From: Paracamarosporium sp. OC-R06-R3
Taxonomy: Eukaryota; Ascomycota; Dothideomycetes; Pleosporales; Didymosphaeriaceae
NCBI GenBank assembly: GCA_019828545.1
Contig: JACVRA010000160.1
Span: forward strand, 63,163 to 127,162
DNA: 64,000 nt
Direction of reading: 5' to 3'
Part shown: one piece after another, positions 21,893 through 33,283 of the stretch
Layout of the letters: each line of letters opens with the position of its first letter
Numbering within the stretch: position 1 is the stretch's first letter
Translations under genes and position numbers: made by a program
Notes under the pieces: model-generated
The model's input: the letters and a program-made list of their open reading frames with translations, nothing else
Database searches by the model: none
Told to the model about the DNA's origin: nothing

Positions 21893-24865
21893 ATGGGGGC
21901 CCCGGCACCGGATCATCACCTCTCCATCGTCACGCCGACAACCCCAGATGACCCCGCCAACCCCGTACATCTAACACGGCCTTCTCGACGGAAGCGCTCC
22001 GATAGAGCTTCTGCGCGAGCTCCATGCCCGCCCGCCATGCCCGCGTCCGTCTTCTCCTATCACAGCGTCGATGATGCCGACCTGGAGCAGCAGGAACAGC
22101 ACGACACCATCACCAGCCCAACGCCCACCTCCCCGACCGCCACGTTCCGCCCGCTTCGCCTGGCCCGCACCTCCGACAGCGAACTCGACCACCACAACGC
22201 GACCGAGCGCTCGTCTCTGCTCGGGAATACGCACAACGCGCGGTCGTATGCGAGCGTGCCTCCGACGGTGCCCGGCACACCCAAGCCGCATGGCGCGCGG
22301 CAGCATAGCCAGCTTGTGACCAGCTCGCGGCTGCGTCACAGCCGTCAAGGCTCCTTCAACCACCACTTCTCCCAGCGGCTTGTCAACGCCTTGGGCGATC
22401 GGGCCCGCCTGACACAGGAAGAGAACGCGCAGTCCATGCAAGGATCAAAGCTCTCCGTCTTCACCGACAACCGCGTGTGGTACGACCAGTTCACCTCAAC
22501 CGACTGGGTGCACGATAGTATTGCAGATGCGTACCGCGTCAAGGCCCTCCGGAGCCGCAAGGACATCCGGGGTAGGCTGTTCGCGTGGTTCGATGGCGCA
22601 CAGGGTTGGATTCTTGTGGCCATCACCGGTTGTCTGACCGCACTCGTGGCCTACTTTGTCAACATGGCCGAGAACACCCTCTACGACTGGAAGGAGGGCT
22701 ACTGCACAACGCACTGGTACAAGAGCAAGAAGTCCTGTTGTGATGGAGCAAGCATGTGTGACAACTGGCTGCATTGGCCGCAAGTGATTCGCAGCGACCG
22801 GCTAGATTCTGTGAATGCGCAATTCGCTGCCTTTGTCATTGGCGTCATCGTGCTCTCTTTGGCCGCTTGCTTCTTGACTCTCATGACCAAGACAGTCATT
22901 CCTTCTGCAATATCAATCGCAACACTGGATGAGAATCTTGGTGCTGATGTTCACCATGGCCTGCAGGAGGACGACGGGAAACCAGACATGACCCACGAGG
23001 CAAGGTACAATGAGCTCCAACTTCGCCCTCCAATGGTGTACTACTCAGCTGCCGGAAGCGGTGTGGCTGAAGTCAAAGTTATCCTGAGTGGCTTTGTGCT
23101 GCACGGTTATCTCGGCGCGCGTACCTTGGTCATCAAAACGCTGGGTCTGATACTCAGCGTGGCATCCGGTCTATCACTCGGTAAAGAAGGCCCTTATGTA
23201 CACATATCTACTGCAATCGGAAACATCGCCTGTCGCCTGTTCAGCAAGTACAGCAAGAATGACGGAAAACGTCGAGAGATCTTGAGCGCCAGTGCGGCCT
23301 GTGGTGTGGCCGTCGCTTTCGGTGCTCCCATTGGTGGTGTCCTCTTCAGTCTAGAAGAAGTGAGCTATTACTTCCCATCTAAGACTCTTTTCCGTACCTT
23401 CTTTTGCTGCATTGTAGGTGAGTCCTTTATCCGTCTTGTCTACAGTCTAACCTGAATAGGCTGCCGCTTTGTCGTTGAAATTCCTCAATCCCTATGGCAC
23501 CAACAAAATCGTCTTATTCGAGGTTCGCTATATACTTGACTGGAAGTTCTTTGAGTTGGTTCCGTTTGTCCTCACCGGAGCACTAGGTGGTGTCCTCGGC
23601 GCGCTTTTTATAAAAGCGTCCCGCGTTTGGGCGCGCACGTTTAGGCGCATATCTATCATCAAAAAATACCCTATGTTGGAGGTGTTTCTTGTTGCCTTGG
23701 TCACTGGAATTCTCAGTTTCTGGAACCGCTACACCAAACTCCCTGTCGCAGAGCTGCTATTTGAGCTGGCCAGTCCATGTGACACTTTCACGGAGGGCGG
23801 CGACGGCCTGTGTCCTACGAGGGAGCACATACCCAAAGTCCTCAAAGTGTTACTTGTAGCTTTCGTCATCAAGGCCGGTCTAACCGTCATTACCTTCGGT
23901 ATCAAGGTACCGGCCGGTATTTACGTACCATCTATGGTTGTGGGTGGCCTTGCGGGTCGCATGGTTGGCCATATGGTCCAGCTATTTGCTCTTCGGTTTG
24001 CAGACGCAGGTTTATTTGGACACTGCGACCCTTCAGGGCCACCTGGATCCTGCGTTGTGCCTGGTGTGTATGCAATGGTCGCAGCTGGGGCCACAATGAC
24101 TGGTGTGACGCGTTTAACGGTCACATTAGCCGTCATCCTGTTCGAACTCACTGGCAGTCTAGAACACGTGCTTCCTTTTTCGCTGGGCATTCTGGTGGCA
24201 AAATGGACGGCCGACGCCATTGAGCCTCTCAGTATCTACGACCTGTTGACAGATATGAACGCGTACCCTTTCCTCGACAACAAGGTACGGCCCATATTCA
24301 CATCCGAGCTTGGCGACATCACACCCCGTCCCCGCGAAAAACGCATCATAGACATCACCGACTCTGCGCTTGTCCCAGCCTCTGAACTCCGAAAGAAGCA
24401 GCAGTATACCCAGATCATTGGCGAAATGGACGGAGGCCTTCCTATCCTGAAACAAGGTGTCCTCGTCGGTCTTATTCCAGTTCCAGACCTTGAATTCGCA
24501 CTTGACAAGCTTGAAGATGAGGACAACACATTATGTTTGATGTCTCCTCTTGAAGACTGGGCTGCTGGTCGTGAGCACATGGCTGATAGCCTTGAAGAGG
24601 TCGAGAACAGCGATTTTACGCCGTACATTGACCCAGCACCTGTCGCGCTTGACACACACTCCCCAATGGATCTTGTCTACGAATGTTTTGTAAAACTGGG
24701 ACTGAGATATGTTTGTGTCTTGAGAGATGGCAAGTACTCTGGAATGGTAAGTCGTGCATCTTATCTACACCGCGTCATCATTGACCGGATGCTAACTGAT
24801 TGTTGTAGGTACATAAGAAGGCTTTTGTCAAGTATATTAAAGAGTTGGAATCAAGTGAGGAATAA
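21893..24865 (+). CDS. CLC-type chloride channel/transporter
   Basis: Exons 21893-23413, 23460-24746 and 24809-24865 (introns of 46 and 62 bp) give 954 residues; the last exon encodes only 18 residues (VHKKAFVKYIKELESSEE). CLC signatures are GSGVAEVK near residue 388, GKEGPYVH with gating Glu432, and GIYVPSMVVGGLAGR. Multiple hydrophobic helices lie in the middle and two CBS domains at the C-terminus. The N-terminal 150 residues are Pro/Thr/His-rich and probably cytosolic. By family this is a Gef1-like endomembrane chloride/proton exchanger or channel involved in organelle acidification. An ATG at 22037 (MPASVFSYHS) is an equally plausible start. The first donor is GTAGGT, chosen because it is the only one that keeps frame into AAALSLKFLNP. 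Confidence 0.9.
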
Positions 24866-25532
24866 CCCTTGTGGACACTACATTTGGAGTTGCATCTTTC
24901 ATGAGCGGAGGTTTCCTTATACTTGATTTCCTTTGTTGGTACGTGAGACACTGGATCTTTTGTATTGATATTCCATTTGCGTTTATGGAGCATGACTAAG
25001 GCGTTTGGACACGGAGATCTGTTGAGCTATTTCCATCATCAAGGTGGAGAATGAGCCTCAGGTCGGGTTATACAGGTATGCATAGAAGAGAGGGAACATT
25101 ACAGATGGTTAGCGTAAGCTTTGAAGGGATTCCCATGTATTTCAGATACCAGTGTTGGACAGAAAGTCTGGCAAGTATAGATTGGATGATTCAAAATACC
25201 ACGTCTTACAAATTCCACAAAGACAAAGCCGAATATGCCTCTCTAAAAATACAGTGTACATCTTCCTAAGCAAATCGGCTGCATACTCCAGAAAACCATA
25301 CCGGCCGTGAGATTTTACTAGGATCAGGCCAATCAGACGACTGGGCAGTGCTGTATGCCTCCGCAAGCGAGCCTCAGCCTTGTGCCACCATACTCGTGCT
25401 TATCAGGACGCTCGCTGCGCCTCAGGTTTGATGTGTTTCCCATCCGTATTTGATATCCTCTACAACTGAACTTATCAATTGTTTTACACCTTCTTTTTCT
25501 GGTATCATAAAAGTTAGATCACATTGGTGAAG
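24866..25532. other. Intergenic spacer
   Basis: Contains the 3' UTR of the CLC gene and the promoter of the first membrane zinc-finger gene. Nothing else was recognised. Confidence 0.5.
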
Positions 25533-27960
25533 ATGGAGCGCATAGCCTTGGGTTACGCCTTCATTGCCCTCGGTATCACGATCGTTGTGCTGGTGCTGCT
25601 ATGGATTGTTATAAAGCTTAGCCGACGGCGGAGAGAGAGTGCTACAATATATCAAGGCCTTTTAAATGTCAATAGGGATGTTGAAAGGACGCAAGGCCTG
25701 GCAGATAGACTCGAGAATGGCGAAACTGCGCCCCTGCTTGGAAACAAACGCAAAAAGAAAAAGGCCAAGCGCGCGGTAGTATCACTGTGTGAGGGGCCGA
25801 AACAAGATGATTTTGAAAAAGGGACGGAGCAAGACGATGACTGGGTGTTCGAGACTCGTCTTGAGGGGGGGACGTTCAGGGTGGAGCGAGGAAGCGAAAA
25901 GGTGCGCCGCGGCGAAAGGGAGAGATCTCTTCACAAGGGCCAATGGCCATACAATCGTCAAGGAATGTCAAACTGGAGTGTAAGTTCGAGTTCCACACTG
26001 CAGTCACGCACCTTGACTTAACGAGACTTGAAGGCGAAAACGAGTCCGGAGGGAACAATTGCTAGATCTGAAGAGGGAGAACGCGGACAGCTCTTAGGAG
26101 AAACTGAGGAGAGCCACCAGAAGGTAAGCCTTCACCTCGAGGAAGTTGATCGGGTAGCTTATCGTTCTTTCTAGCCTGGTGTAAATCGTGAGGGCAAGAA
26201 GACTGCCGTGGAAGAGTATGCTCCAATTAATCGAGATGCCGCTAGGCTTGGATTGTCAATCTCTCAGACATCATTGGAAGAAGAGTCACAAGGCCCGAGT
26301 GCAGAGATACCCGACCTCTCTAGGTTTGGCCCATGGGCACAATGGGATGCGCGCACGAGACGTGTAAGACTGATAGGCGGAGGAAAACCAGAATCTCGTG
26401 AAAGCAGCTCTCCACCAACGACCGAATCTAAGTCACAGGCGAGTTCAGGGCCCTACGACTACAACGACAAGCATTCAAAAGGAATTGTGGAACAACCGAT
26501 CGAGAAAGGTAAGGCGCCGCAGGACGCACTTGATCGTCTCTCCTTAGGAGATTTCCTCGACAAGCAGATGAACGGAGGATGGGCAGATGAGTGCGATTCT
26601 GGGCTACGTTTGCCCGGGTCTCGTGGTGAATCACTTCGACAGTCGAGCCTTAGTAAAGTACCAACCCGCGGCGACGATAACGGGGATGTGATTCAAGATT
26701 GGAGAAAAGATATCGAGCAGATCGGCGGTAAGGTATCTTTATATGGAACGAAGAGTATTCGTAACTCTTTCGCAGCGAGAACACAGACTCCTCAGAACTG
26801 GGGTTATATCCTCCCATCGAGTCTGATATCGAGCCATAGGAGGTTGAGAGGACCGCGGAGACGATATAGATCCCAATCAGAAGAAGAAGAAGAAGAAGAA
26901 GAAGAAGAAGAAGAAGAAGAAGAAGAAGAAGAAGAAGAAGAAGAAGAAAGAAGAAGAGTAGAAGAAGAAGAAGAAGACGAAGGAGAAGGAGAAGAAGAAA
27001 GAGGAAGAGAAGGAGAAGGAGAAGAAGGAATAGAAGGAGAACAAGAATGGAGTTTAAAAGTTTATTTTGAAGAGGATGAGGAACGGAGAGATCCTTTTGA
27101 GCCCAACGCTACAGGATCTCTCAGTGTTGATCCATGGGAAGTAGAACTAGATCCCAATCCGGTCATATTCTCTCATCTGAGAGCTACTTCAACGGCCAAT
27201 TACAATGAAAGTCTGGGATTAGGAGCCCCTATACTTACCGCGATGCACATACCGGACTGTATGGCACAAAATCCAGAGGACGGCTCGTATATGGCGGAGA
27301 GTATAGAGAATAGTTTGTATACGGCGGATGATCTGGCACTGGAAGAGGACACTAAGCCGGCAAAAAACTATCTGACGCCCACGTTGCCAATCAGCAGCGG
27401 TTATAAAGACACAGGCATCTCCCAGATAACAAACCAAGCAGTATCGTCGCCAGAAAATGTTTCGATGTCGGCCAGTGTAGATGAGAGTCATCGATCGACA
27501 CCAATATCCAGCACTACTTCCCAAACGGAGAATCTACCAGTGTCGGAACATTGCAGTTCACATATACAAGACATTTTAACCGGTCAGCACGTCAGTATGG
27601 AGTCTGAAAATTCTTCAAATCAACGCACCTGCGCGAATTGCAACGCTGTTTTTTCGTCCGAGGATGATATTATGTATAGTCACGTCTCATTTTAATTGTT
27701 TCAAACGCTAACTCTGTTGAAGTGAGCATATCAAACGTAGACGATGCCGTCGCCATACATGCAATTTGTGCCCAGCAAGATTCGCCCTCAAGGCGGATCT
27801 GAACCGACACTCGCGAACCGTACATCGAGTCACGCAAATGCATTCGAAAATCTTCGTATGCAGTAATCCAAAATGCAGTGTGCCTAACAAGCAATTTTTA
27901 AGAAAAGACAACTTCGAACGACATGTCCGACGATGTGTGGGGGAGTATGTGCTCGGATGA
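25533..27960 (+). CDS. Membrane-anchored zinc-finger protein, paralogue A
   Basis: Four exons, 25533-25979, 26034-26123, 26175-27673 and 27723-27960 (introns of 54, 51 and 49 bp), give 757 residues. Residues 4-27 form one hydrophobic span followed at once by KLSRRRR, which predicts a cytosolic C-terminal side. A long charged, disordered linker follows. It contains a run of about 23 Glu near residue 414 and the motif PWEVELDPNPVIF near 498. The last 95 residues carry zinc-finger units: a degenerate first finger (CANC, 12 residues, H, but no second His in register), a classic C2H2 finger (CNLC-x12-H-x4-H) and a C-x4-C-x15-H-x3-C unit (CSNPKC...RHVRRC). Paralogue B is 1.3 kb downstream on the same strand. 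I infer a membrane-tethered DNA- or protein-binding factor; the family function is unknown to me. Confidence 0.75.
26878..27046 (+). repeat. Coding GAA-rich polypurine tract
   Basis: A nearly pure run of GAA codons followed by imperfect GAA/GGA/AGA codons inside paralogue A. The coding strand is almost all purine for about 170 bp, with a few interruptions. It encodes poly-Glu and then a Glu/Gly/Arg-rich stretch. It is probably length-variable between strains. Confidence 0.9.
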
Positions 27961-28320
27961 CACTTTCCTCCCGAAGTACAAAACGTTTCCGCCTCTATAT
28001 GAGCGGTGATGGCGATCCAGATCTGGGGGAGGTGCAAAATTCGATACCTTTGAATTAATTGGTCATTTCCAGGACTATTCGCTCTATGATCTGTCGACAA
28101 TCAGGCGGTATCATCCAACAGCTCGATGGTTGACGAGCTTAGCTCTCCAAAAAAAAAAAAATGATGGACTACTTGAAGTGGTCAACATCATGAGCTTGCA
28201 ACGCCTGCTGTATGTGTGTGAACATTGTACGAGCAGTCAAATTGTATTGGCAAGACAAAATGGATGCAGGTTGAAAAAGATCCCTAAGTTGTAGACGTAC
28301 AGTATTGAAAACTGAGCTAG
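27961..28320. other. Intergenic spacer between zinc-finger paralogues
   Basis: Contains a run of 13 A (28149-28161). No gene was recognised. Confidence 0.5.
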
Positions 28321-28947
28321 GGAAGCCTCATCAACAGAGATCCCGTGGTCAAGAAATCACATCAACGGTTCAACGGTCTTGATGAACTAGGGTCCTTAGC
28401 CATGGGTTATGTGAGGGCCTGTGATTATGGAAGAGAACTGCTCTTAAATCTCCATACTGTGGTAAGAGGAAATGGTGGAGAGGTTGAGGTGGATATTACG
28501 CGGAGATAGAAGATACTGCAAGCGGAGCTGAAATACGGAACTATACGCGAATGAAACCGACGAACACTTTTATTACCATATACGAGGGCAACCTACTGCG
28601 AGAAATGTCCCGCAAGTGGGGTTGCGGAGCTGGAAGGCAGTGACTATAGTTATTCGAACCTTAATGGTGCCTATCCCGTAGGATTTGTGGCTGAAGGATC
28701 GAAAGAGTTTTCGCATCAACATTGCAAGAACATGACTTTCTAACCATTGACGCCACATTTAGGAAAATACGACGCGCATACGTCACAGGTACCGAGAGAA
28801 ACCATTGAAGAATTTACTACAAGCTATCTCGAGTTGTCGGACACCGTAGGCCTGGTCCTAGTCACGCAGCGGGGTAGCGGCAGGGGGTGGTTAATATATC
28901 CAAATACCCGGTTCAATGTTGGCGACCCACCGCCAATCACGCCCTAG
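28321..28947 (+). pseudogene. Decayed coding stretch, family unknown
   Basis: A single frame reads protein-like from 28321 to 28947 but is broken by stops at 28507 (TAG), 28552 (TGA) and 28739 (TAA) before a final TAG at 28945. The first segment (28321-28506, 62 codons, with an internal ATG at 28402) and the two last segments have balanced composition, including a CEKC pair and an HQHC cluster. A CTAG lies just before 28321, and a CTAACC branch-like site with TTTAG at 28761 lies across the third stop, so a spliced small gene is possible. I do not recognise any family. Confidence 0.3.
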
Positions 28948-29236
28948 ACTTAGGGTTTTAGTATGCCTCCCGGCTTACCCTTGCGCTGGGGCCTTCTGTT
29001 GCCTTACCAGTGCACCACATATACACCATTCCTGTTTTCCACCGTTCTTCCAGAAGGTTTCCCATCGGTTCCATCGGCAGCATGTATACGGAAAAGGACA
29101 TGTATGCCTACAATTACGTCTAGCTTAACACTAATCGGTCAAGCATCTGTATGGTTGGGCATCAGGTGATTGGACGAGGGTCATCTTAAAGACTCGTTGA
29201 TTCGTTAACTTCGGTTGGGCGTCGATACCGTATACC
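28948..29236. other. Upstream region of zinc-finger paralogue B
   Basis: No gene was recognised; it includes the presumed promoter of paralogue B. Confidence 0.45.
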
Positions 29237-30779
29237 ATGGACTCGGGCCCTGGGCCTCCACAGCAATCGCCTGACGATTACTCCGCTAGAGAAAGACGAG
29301 AGAGGACGGGTGTCGCAGTTGGAATATCTGTCGGCGTTCTTATTCTCTTTGCCGGACCTTTATGTCTGCTATACTTTGCGAATTGGAGGCGACGGAGGAG
29401 AGATAGAAGCAAAGGGCTGCGCGAGTTAGAAGGCACGACTGCGGTTTCTCGCGACGAGAAAGCTGATACAACGCGACTTGAACGTACTACGGATACGACT
29501 CTTACGACTACCTTGGTAGCAAGGGAAGATCGTGAGCTTACTGACGCAGAAATTGCGGAGTGGAGACGAATCCATAGTGCTCGTACCGAGACAGAACTCG
29601 AAAGACTGAAGCGAGACCCAACGTCTCCCTTAAACAGCTACTCAGTCCCTAGAGCCATAAAACAATACACCCCAGAAGAGGTGCTTGGATTGGACAAGGC
29701 CTCTTATCTACAAAGCTTGCCTATAACGAGCAGCTCGCCTTCAGCATCCGAGAGGCCCCAGAGTATTACTGTCCTTCCATCACGGATTCCTCCTTTTGGA
29801 CAACCCGATTTTAACGGCGAATCAAGTAAGCAGACACAAGAGACTAATGACGTTAACGAGTGCATAAGCCCGTGGGCGGTCGAGCACGAGCCAAATCCAG
29901 TTATTTTCAAGCATTTGCTTGGGCCGAGAGGTGAGAAACTCGGCCATGAGGAGGTTGCAACCCAGGATGAGGAAGCCCCTCTCCAGGACGATGCTCATCT
30001 GGAACAGTCGATGACTTTGGAAGGTATGTGTTTCGAGATGCTGTATTTGAGCCGCACACACCGGGGTAGACCGTATACCTTGGGCGACCCATTCGTGAAA
30101 CCTAGCTGACTCTTGTCTCCAAGCAACACCTCAGTGGGATGAAGAATCAAAGCAACGTTCTCAGGATGAAAATTATGTCAGGGAGGAAGAGGGCTCGAAA
30201 GAGAGCAGTGCGATGGAAGAGACGTCCAGTTCATCGCCATCTTCGAGCACCGACTCCCAAGATTCATCGCATCCGCTCTTATCTCATAGATACCCCGAGA
30301 ACTCTTCGCAATCTCCCAATTCCCTTGCACTCCCGGACCTACAACAACAGCCAGCAACAACCTCGGAGGGTCATGGACAAATTGCAAAGGCATCAGGAAG
30401 AACATCATGTAGCCACTGTAACCGCACTTTCAAGACTACAGGGCAGCTCAAGTACGTCATCAGTTTTTGTGCGACCAACAAGCCTCGAAATATATCTGCC
30501 TACTAATGTTATTCCAGTGCTCACATTCACCGCAAACATGTTCGTCGCTATGCATGCACTATCTGCACTAGTACCTTTCACCTAAAGACCGACCTCAAAC
30601 GTCACGAACTCACTGTCCATCGAAAGCAGCTTCCTGCCGAAACACGTGGCTTTCGCTGCACCAACCCAGGATGCACTATCCCTGAGAAAATTTTTCTACG
30701 GCGGGATAATTTTGAACGACATGTTGCAAGATGTGCGCGGCGAACGGAAGACGAAGAAAGAGGGACAAACGCCGAGTGA
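29237..30779 (+). CDS. Membrane-anchored zinc-finger protein, paralogue B
   Basis: Exons 29237-30023, 30124-30451 and 30518-30779 (introns of 100 and 66 bp) give 458 residues. A hydrophobic span at about residues 25-49 is followed by NWRRRRRDRSK. A disordered linker carries PWAVEHEPNPVIF near residue 212, the counterpart of the motif in paralogue A. From about residue 357 come three zinc units: CSHC-x12-H-x4-H, CTIC-x12-H-x4-H and CTNPGC-x15-H-x3-C. Both splice junctions restore finger residues, and the second intron interrupts finger 1 at the same place as in paralogue A, which argues for duplication. Unlike paralogue A, finger 1 is complete and there is no poly-Glu. The C-terminal part could act on DNA only if released from the membrane; that is inference. 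Confidence 0.75.
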
Positions 30780-31499
30780 AATAATAATCATTTTGGGAGC
30801 AAGATTTTCACATCTTTGCTCTGCACTTTACAAACTGGGTCATTGTGTGTAACCAGAGAGTTAGTGTTTGTGGATTACTTATAAGAGAAGAGCTGGGGCA
30901 AAGTAAATAAGCATAAGGAAAGCATGGAATTCGTAGTGAATTGTGCATTTGAAGCAAATGCAGGCAGCGGAGTCTTATCGAGGATTACAGCCTGGGAGGG
31001 GCGTAGGGTTTTGGAAGACTATCCAGGAACGTGAATGATCGTGGATGGATTGAGGTATTCGATGAACTTGCCCAACATACATCACACAGCCTGGAAAGAG
31101 GTGGATGAATATGATGAGGGTCAATCACAATGCAGATAAATGAAGAGATATCGCACTTTGCTAGCTAGAAAAGCTCTGCTGGATTCATCTCATTCCTTAG
31201 CTCTCGTAAATCCAGCTACGACCCGGCTATTGCAGAGTTGTGTGTAACCTGAGTAGCTTTACACAACACTCAAACTAACATCCTAGAAATGCAACAGCGG
31301 TACTTCGACTCAGTCCACGGTATGCAAAGAAAAAAACCCGATTAATGACCATGCAACTGCTTGTAAGACAACGTACCAAAACCTGATAAGTAGTTGTCCG
31401 CATCCTCACCTATCTCATCCACAAGAAATGTTGTGCAACCTAACACTGAACAGCAAGCGAGAGAAGAAATGGGAGACCTGAGAGCAAATGGCTTGCCAC
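30780..31499. other. Intergenic, convergent 3' ends
   Basis: Lies between the stop of paralogue B and the stop of the SANT-repeat gene. A short imperfect inverted repeat (arms of about 12 bp near 31235 and 31258) could form a hairpin. Nothing else was recognised. Confidence 0.45.
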
Positions 31500-33146
31500 T
31501 TACTCTTCCATCAAATCGTCCTCCACAGTGGGCAGGGCATCCATGAAATACGACGGCATTTGATCATCCGAAATGAGCGCTGGATCTATGAAGTAAGAAG
31601 GAGGGACCGAGGGATCTAAGAAGGGATCAATAGTGGTTGTGAATTCAGGAGGTGTAGCAGGATGATCCCCAAAATCCAAGCCATTGCGAAGATCCGGGTC
31701 ATTGTCCACGGGAAGAACGATGTGGCCATAATCTGTATCCACGCGGCTCGGGCCGTGCGCATGCGGTACGTACGGTGCATAAGGATCGTCCCATGCGGTT
31801 TGTCCAGGCAGGATGCTTGTGCTGTCGTACTGCGAAATTGCATCTTGTTGCTCTTGGTGTGCATCTCCAGTGAAATAACCATACTGGAAGGCACCTACGG
31901 GGAGTTTGGGCTGTGAGAAGAGATCGTATTTCTCTGAGCTCATGGAACTAGAGTCCGACATCGAATCGTCTGCGTCAGGGTACGACTCGTACGACACGCC
32001 ATCTGCTTGGGGCTCTAGTGGGCGGAAGGATGGTGTGAGCGGCTCGACTTCAGTCCAAGGGGGAATGGTCCCTGTTGGACGAGCGAACTTGTAGATCGAA
32101 ACTTCATCCGCAAAACTTACTGACTCACGCTTCACCCTCTTGTTCTGCTTTGGATATGTCTCCTCACGGTTCGCACCGGTTGTGTCTGCAGAGAGAGCTT
32201 GCTTGGACTGTTTTACCCTTTTCTTCTTATTCACAGAAGACCTGCTGGAACGGGCCTTCTTCCAAGCAGCCTTGATTCGATGGACTCGGGATCGTACGGC
32301 ATCAGCAGAGCGCCCGGGAAACATATCGCTCATCTCGCTTGGTTCGAGGTTCATTTTGATAGCATCTTCGAGTTTCTCGATTTCCTCGTCGGTCCAGGTG
32401 TTACAGAAGGGGTTGGTAAATGTATTTGCCTGCTGTGTTGTTGCTGAACCCTGGGCCTCTTCTGTCTGAGAAGTTTCTGTAGTTGGGGTCTTCGGAGCCT
32501 GTGCCCTTGTCTGAGGAGGAGCCTTCGCAACGAGTGGCTTCCGAACCCGAGTATTCTTCTTCGGAGAAACCTTTGAAGTTGAGATCTTGTTCTGTAATTC
32601 TAGCAACCGGAAGTTGTGATTGAAGCGGTGTCGCACACCATTAGCAGATCGTCCGGGGAACATAGAACATATTTCTTGGTGGCTGAGGCCGTCCTGAATC
32701 GCTTGATCAAGTTTCTGGATCTCCTCAGGGTCCCATGCAGTACCCGATTTGCCAATTTCCTTCGTCTTCGTAGTGTTGGAGGCTTCCGTCACCGGAGTGC
32801 GCGGATTGGCCGTCTGTGATGTTGCCTTTTTGGATTTTGCTGACCGCGAGTCCATTTTCTTAATGTTCTGAAGGGCATGGGAGATACGGCGCCGCACTCC
32901 CTCATCACTACGGTCAGGAAACAATGTTCGAATGTAGCTGAAATCGAGGCCGTTGCGAAGTTCTTCTTCGATCCGACGGTCATCTTCAGCAGGCCAGGGG
33001 ATGCCTTTCATTCGTTGTGAAGTTACAGTCTCCGAAGCAACGGTTTTTTGAGTGGATGTCTTGACCCGCATGGAGACACGAGCTGGTGTTGGAGGAGGCA
33101 TCTGTATGGAAGCTTCTGACTGATTGTTGGTATGAGCAGCGGACAT
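31500..33146 (-). CDS. Three-repeat SANT/Myb-like nuclear protein
   Basis: An intronless 548-residue protein. Three SANT/Myb-like repeats occur at about residues 47-95, 135-182 and 246-293. Each has an acidic helix, then FP-RS--VR-R in the third helix (FPDRSDEGVRRR, FPGRSANGVRHR, FPGRSADAVRSR). Lys/Arg-rich linkers between and after the repeats look like nuclear localisation signals (KKKRVK). The C-terminal 200 residues are acidic and rich in Pro, Asp and Tyr, like an activation region. A DNA- or chromatin-binding regulator is inferred; the target is unknown. The tryptophan spacing is reduced compared with classic Myb: only the first aromatic is kept (PW, AW, TW). Confidence 0.8.
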   Translation of the reverse strand: MSAAHTNNQSEASIQMPPPTPARVSMRVKTSTQKTVASETVTSQRMKGIPWPAEDDRRIEEELRNGLDFSYIRTLFPDRSDEGVRRRISHALQNIKKMDSRSAKSKKATSQTANPRTPVTEASNTTKTKEIGKSGTAWDPEEIQKLDQAIQDGLSHQEICSMFPGRSANGVRHRFNHNFRLLELQNKISTSKVSPKKNTRVRKPLVAKAPPQTRAQAPKTPTTETSQTEEAQGSATTQQANTFTNPFCNTWTDEEIEKLEDAIKMNLEPSEMSDMFPGRSADAVRSRVHRIKAAWKKARSSRSSVNKKKRVKQSKQALSADTTGANREETYPKQNKRVKRESVSFADEVSIYKFARPTGTIPPWTEVEPLTPSFRPLEPQADGVSYESYPDADDSMSDSSSMSSEKYDLFSQPKLPVGAFQYGYFTGDAHQEQQDAISQYDSTSILPGQTAWDDPYAPYVPHAHGPSRVDTDYGHIVLPVDNDPDLRNGLDFGDHPATPPEFTTTIDPFLDPSVPPSYFIDPALISDDQMPSYFMDALPTVEDDLMEE

Positions 33147-33275
33147 TGTCGTTAGAGTTTCTCTGTCTTTGAAGTTGAGATGATAGCCAGATACTAGACT
33201 TGGTTGACACGATGAATCTAAAGTTTAGGGGGTGTGTGTGCAGGAAAGAGAGCAATCAATAGGTTTATTAGTGGA

Positions 33276-33283
33276 TTTATATA
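33276..33283 (-). promoter_or_regulatory. TATA box upstream of SANT-repeat gene
   Basis: The minus strand reads TATATAAA about 130 bp upstream of the start codon at 33146. Confidence 0.45.

Noticed and set aside
31235..31270. Imperfect inverted repeat
   Set aside because: Arms of about 12 bp with mismatches and no U-tract or known element; too weak to name as a terminator.
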